8,729 nt of DNA, from NCBI GenBank assembly GCA_020216575.1, contig JAIUYC010000098.1:1-8729 (forward strand), in the 5' to 3' direction. Shown in pieces: positions 6,601 to 8,729 of this stretch (within the stretch, counting starts at the first letter, position 1; every line of letters starts with the position of its first letter). Under the pieces are notes generated by a model. The model was given only the letters and a program-made list of their open reading frames with translations. It was not told the origin of the DNA and ran no database searches. The stretch comes from Coleofasciculus sp. S288 (lineage in GTDB: Bacteria > Cyanobacteriota > Cyanobacteriia > Cyanobacteriales > Coleofasciculaceae). The position numbers and the translations under genes were made by a program.

Positions 6601-6786
6601 GGCATTTCTCCAGAAATTCAATCGAAGATATTTGAGCCATTTTTCACGACTAAGCCTGCTGGAGAAGGGAGCGGTTTAGGACTAAACATTGTCCGCAAGA
6701 TTATCGATAAGCACCAGGGAACCATTGAGGTGGAATCAGTACCGGGGAAAACCACATTTACCGTGTCAATCCCAATCACTACGTAG
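3604..6786 (+). CDS. membrane sensor histidine kinase: Cache-HAMP-PAS-PAS-HisKA-HATPase
   Basis: This 1060-residue kinase should sense a ligand outside the membrane and autophosphorylate a cytoplasmic histidine. Order: membrane helix 1 (about 18-39); double-Cache sensor (about 42-340) with PRIRPWY (169-175) and GVTGVDLS (215-222); membrane helix 2 (about 348-372); HAMP (about 372-425); coiled coil; PAS1 (443-567) and PAS2 (607-719), each ending in DISDRK; coiled coil (720-745). The kinase core has phosphoacceptor H761 in AHEINTPLGAIRAS, N-box N964/N968 in WTNLLHNAIQAM, G1 DSGCG (996-1000), F-box FEPFFTTK (1010-1017) and G2 GEGSGLGL (1020-1027). All catalytic motifs are intact. An insert of about 85 residues lies between the two helices of the phosphoacceptor domain. 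There is no receiver domain and no response regulator nearby. An in-frame TAA at 3592-3594 makes the ATG at 3604 the first possible start. Family is certain; the signal is inferred. Confidence 0.95.
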   Translation: MPIKTLNRFAAKIPLRTVLIAPFVLQIFGTVGLVGYLSFRNGQQAVNDVATQLRNEISRRIQEYLDRYLEKPQLINQVNADAIRLNQLNLEDSASLERHLWHQIQAFDSVTYIQFGTEKREFIGVERLDDSRITLEISGKSTGYAYSTYATDAQGNRTKLLKATPNYNPRIRPWYTAPVKAGKSTWSNIYPYFNFPKLAITQGLPLYDTRGTLLGVTGVDLSLSQISEFLRSIRIGRHGQTFIIERTGLLVATSAPEQPFHLNNGKPERIQAIDSRDALTRSTARHLISHFGDFSKINSSQQLDFEINEQQQFVQVTPFQDSQGLNWVVVIVVPEADFMEQINANTRTTILLCIAALIVATAVGILTAWWVIKPLLDLNTAAKNIAQGQWQQRAEIERADEVGELAKSFNSMAHQLQKSFAALEAKNAELNVLNEALSERERWLNQFFEAIPVGVSVHDATGQIYYANQLAKQLLGIITLPDARAEQLADVYQVYRSGTGQLYPIADLPVVRSLKGERVKADDLELHQPDKIIPLEVSTMPIFDETGKIVYAIAAFQDISDRKQAEKLIADYSRTLELQVTERTQQLQQNVAEHKRTEEALRQSEAQNQAILAAIPDLMFRVSAGGIYLGYVATHELIDLLPPDFSPVGKHIREFLPPEVAQRHLHHLEKALATGRNQIYEQQHRIDGKLQYEEVRVVPSGEKEVLFMIRDISDRKCAEQALRQKNEELANALEKLQAAQEELIHSEKMAALGQLIAGVAHEINTPLGAIRASIGNITTALDKSIQQLPELFQQLSPSQQADFFALLEATQQNPQSLSSREERQIKRAFRNELDAQGIDNADTLAATLVNMGITSDITRFIPLFQSSSHRFIVDVVYNLSVQQMNSQNIMLAIERAAKIVFALKSYTRQSDSGQMTKALITEGIDVVLTIYQNQLKQGIEIIKNYQVIPAVFCYPDELNQVWTNLLHNAIQAMNNKGTLEISVTEKNHQIVVEITDSGCGISPEIQSKIFEPFFTTKPAGEGSGLGLNIVRKIIDKHQGTIEVESVPGKTTFTVSIPITT

Positions 6787-6939
6787 TACGGCTGGAAAGA
6801 GTGCTATAGCTATTCTAAATCATCCGTGAGATTGGCTTTTTTTATAAACCGCTCCAGGCACAGAGTCTACAGAGAAGAGAAAAGGATGTTTTCAGGAATC
6901 ATTTAGGATTGCTATACATCCATTTAAGTATTAAGTACG

Positions 6940-6957
6940 TTTTGAATTTTGAATTTT
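6940..6957 (+). repeat. short AT-rich heptamer repeat (TTTGAAT)
   Basis: Two copies of TTTGAAT followed by TTTT lie in the 267-base gap between the two kinase genes. This is the third heptamer type in the window, and again it is intergenic. The rest of the gap has a 7-T run at 6837-6843 after only a very weak stem, and no promoter I would defend, so whether the kinases share a transcript is open. Confidence 0.5.
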
Positions 6958-7053
6958 AGAGGGGAGGAAAGCATGTATTGAATTCATTAAATCTAAAATC
7001 GCTCGCTTCAAAATTGAGTAATTTATTATCGATAAACTGTTCTGCTTCTACCC

Positions 7054-8631
7054 ATGTCACAGAATCATTCTGATACCAAAGCCTTACTAGAGCTAGCCAT
7101 AGACAAATATCCCCTAATATTGCCTCCGCACACTCCAGCGCTCGACGCGATCACCACGATGAGTCAAGCTTGTACTAGTTATACCTTAATCGCAGACCGA
7201 CAGAAACCCGTGGGAATTGTCACCGAGCGCGATGTCGTTAGATTCAGTGTCAGTAAGATGTCCCTAGAGGGAACTGCTATCTCTCAGGTGATGACTCAGC
7301 AATTGGTTACCCTGCCTCTATCAGAAGCCCAAGATATCACCTCTGTATTATCCCTGTTGTGTTCCTCCAGAATTCGTCATTTGCCCATCCTGGATGAACA
7401 AGGAAACCTATTCGGCATCATCACGCCTGACAGTTGGCGACGAATTTTTACAGTCCAACTGTGGCAGGAAACCATCATTGAAAGGAGGCAGGAGTTGAAA
7501 CAAGCTAATCAGTTCAGGCAACAGGAAATGCTGCAACGCCAACACTTAGAGGAAGCGTTGCGGCAAGCAAAGGAAAATTTTGCAGAACAAGAAAATGAAC
7601 TCAAAGCAACCCAAAGTGAACTGATTCACTCAGCCAAAATGGCAGCGTTGGGACAACTGATGGCAGGCATCGCTCACGAAATTAATACCCCCCTAGGAGC
7701 AATTCGTGCTTCAGTGGGCAATATCTCCACCGCCCTAGACAAATCACTGCAACAATTACCTCAACTATTCCAGCAACTTTCTCCTCAAGAGCAAGCGGAT
7801 TTCTTTGCCTTACTAGAAGCCGCTCAACACTATTCCAACTCTCTCTCCTTCAAAGAAGAACGCCAGTTCAAACGCACCCTCAAGAAAGAATTAGAAACTT
7901 TAGGAATTGAGGATGCAGACAGTATTGCTTCTACCTTAGTTAACATGGGTATTACCCAAGTAGAAGACACTTTGCCGTCATCTTCTCCAGAAAGGCAACC
8001 TTTGGATAAAACTACCCCTACCTCCTTGATTTCCCTGTTGCAATCTCCAACTCAAAGTTTAATTTTAGATGCTGTTTACAATCTTTCCGTGCAACAAAAC
8101 AATATTCGGAATACTCTGCTAGCTGTTGAACGGGCTTCAAAAATTGTCTTAGCTCTGAAACGCTACGCCCATCATGATGATTCGGGACAAATGAGCCGAA
8201 TCTCCGTTACAGAAGGAATTGATGTAGTGTTAACCATCTACCATCACTTGGTGAAACAAGGGATTGAGGTAATCAAGATGTATGAGGAAGTCCCTGCCAT
8301 TCTTGGCTATCAAGAAGAACTGAATCAAGTTTGGACGAATCTGCTTCACAATGCTATTCAAGCAATGGATAATAGAGGGAAGTTAGAGATAGCTGTTTGT
8401 CAGCAAGATAACTATATTCTAGTGCAGTTTACTGATTCTGGAGTTGGTATTCCTCCAGAAATTCAATCCAGGATATTTGAACCATTTTTTACAACTAAGC
8501 CGACTGGAGAAGGCAGTGGTTTGGGGCTAAATATTGTTAGGAAGCTGGTTGATAAGCATCAGGGAAAAATAGAGGTAGAGAGCCAACCGGGACGGACAAC
8601 GTTTAGCGTGTGGTTGCCTATTAGGGAGTAG
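7054..8631 (+). CDS. soluble CBS-domain sensor histidine kinase
   Basis: This 525-residue cytoplasmic kinase has no membrane segment. Order: CBS1 (about 14-69) with GIVTERDVV (54-62); CBS2 (about 79-132) with GIITPDSWRR (121-130); coiled coil (about 135-193); phosphoacceptor domain with H208 in AHEINTPLGAIRAS; a long insert (about 233-338); N-box N429/N433 in WTNLLHNAIQAM; G1 DSGVG (461-465); F-box FEPFFTTK; G2 GEGSGLGL (485-492). CBS pairs commonly bind AMP, ADP or ATP. CBS1 keeps the T57-x-x-D60 ribose-contact pattern, while CBS2 has T124-P-D-S, with Asp one position early, so it may bind weakly or not at all. The kinase half is about 70% identical to that of the upstream kinase. An in-frame TAA at 7033-7035 makes the ATG at 7054 the first start. 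No response regulator is in the window. Energy sensing is inferred from the family. Confidence 0.94.
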   Translation: MSQNHSDTKALLELAIDKYPLILPPHTPALDAITTMSQACTSYTLIADRQKPVGIVTERDVVRFSVSKMSLEGTAISQVMTQQLVTLPLSEAQDITSVLSLLCSSRIRHLPILDEQGNLFGIITPDSWRRIFTVQLWQETIIERRQELKQANQFRQQEMLQRQHLEEALRQAKENFAEQENELKATQSELIHSAKMAALGQLMAGIAHEINTPLGAIRASVGNISTALDKSLQQLPQLFQQLSPQEQADFFALLEAAQHYSNSLSFKEERQFKRTLKKELETLGIEDADSIASTLVNMGITQVEDTLPSSSPERQPLDKTTPTSLISLLQSPTQSLILDAVYNLSVQQNNIRNTLLAVERASKIVLALKRYAHHDDSGQMSRISVTEGIDVVLTIYHHLVKQGIEVIKMYEEVPAILGYQEELNQVWTNLLHNAIQAMDNRGKLEIAVCQQDNYILVQFTDSGVGIPPEIQSRIFEPFFTTKPTGEGSGLGLNIVRKLVDKHQGKIEVESQPGRTTFSVWLPIRE

Positions 8632-8651
8632 GTGGGAGGAAGGTGGTAGAA

Positions 8652-8729
8652 ATGGAAGTTCAAAGTTACCGCGATCTTAAAGTTTGGAAGAAGGCGATGG
8701 ATTTGGTAGAAGAGTGTTATCAGTTTGCT
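8652..8729 (+). CDS. four-helix-bundle protein, 23S rRNA IVP / Avd-like family (partial)
   Basis: Only the first 26 codons are present; the reading frame is open to the right edge. The peptide YRDLKVWKKAMDLVEECYQF matches the opening of the family often annotated 'four helix bundle protein' or '23S rRNA intervening sequence protein' (about 115-125 residues in full). That opening is a Tyr/Phe-x-Asp-Leu-x-Val-Trp-x-x-Ala-Met-x-Leu motif on helix 1. Relatives include Avd of diversity-generating retroelements, but most members are orphans without known function. The ATG has a Shine-Dalgarno-like GGAGGA at 8635-8640, better than that of any other gene here. A GTG at 8643-8645 is a possible but less likely start. 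The gene begins 20 bases after the CBS kinase stop, so co-transcription is plausible. Confidence 0.8.
   Translation, partial: MEVQSYRDLKVWKKAMDLVEECYQFA

Noticed and set aside
6808..6844. Possible terminator after the Cache kinase (7-T run at 6837-6843)
   Set aside because: The only stem is AATC/GATT plus a loose AGC/GCT with large internal loops, too weak to call a terminator.
6960..6980. Shine-Dalgarno-like AGGGGAGGA followed by ATG TAT TGA
   Set aside because: It would make a two-residue peptide; nothing links it to the kinase start at 7054, and a purine run of this kind arises easily by chance.

Overview
The window comes from a cyanobacterium, most likely a filamentous or other large-genome lineage. 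The HIP1 octamer GCGATCGC occurs 12 times between positions 668 and 5748, against about 0.1 expected by chance in a window this size. Short heptamer tandem repeats of the cyanobacterial STRR type sit in three of the gaps between genes. Protein features also fit: a Cache-HAMP-PAS sensor kinase and a ParB-like protein of a type I recall from cyanobacteria. I see no phage, transposase, CRISPR, rRNA or tRNA.

Layout: (1) Positions 1-1143, minus strand, hold the first 381 codons of carB, the large subunit of carbamoyl-phosphate synthase; the gene runs off the left edge. (2) Positions 1144-1617 are a divergent intergenic region with a chain of inverted repeats, a heptamer array and a TATAAT box inside a small palindrome. 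(3) Positions 1618-2649, plus strand, encode a 343-residue helical protein with a ParB-like helix-turn-helix and no certain function. (4) Positions 2650-3603 are a long, gene-poor stretch with repeats, a near-perfect 27-bp palindrome and one doubtful minus-strand ORF. (5) Positions 3604-6786 encode a 1060-residue membrane sensor histidine kinase (Cache, HAMP, PAS, PAS, kinase). (6) Positions 7054-8631 encode a 525-residue soluble histidine kinase with a CBS pair as its sensor. (7) Positions 8652-8729 are the first 26 codons of a four-helix-bundle protein of the 23S rRNA intervening-sequence (IVP/Avd-like) family, cut by the right edge.

The most interesting part is the pair of kinases. Their kinase halves are about 70% identical by eye, including a conserved insert of roughly 85-105 residues between the two helices of the phosphoacceptor domain. 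Their sensors are unrelated: one is an outward-facing Cache domain with a recognisable amino-acid-binding signature, the other a cytosolic CBS pair likely to read adenine nucleotides. The simplest reading is a duplication with sensor exchange, giving one output module two inputs, external and internal. No response regulator is present in the window, so the target is unknown. The four-helix-bundle gene starts 20 bases after the second kinase and may be co-transcribed with it.
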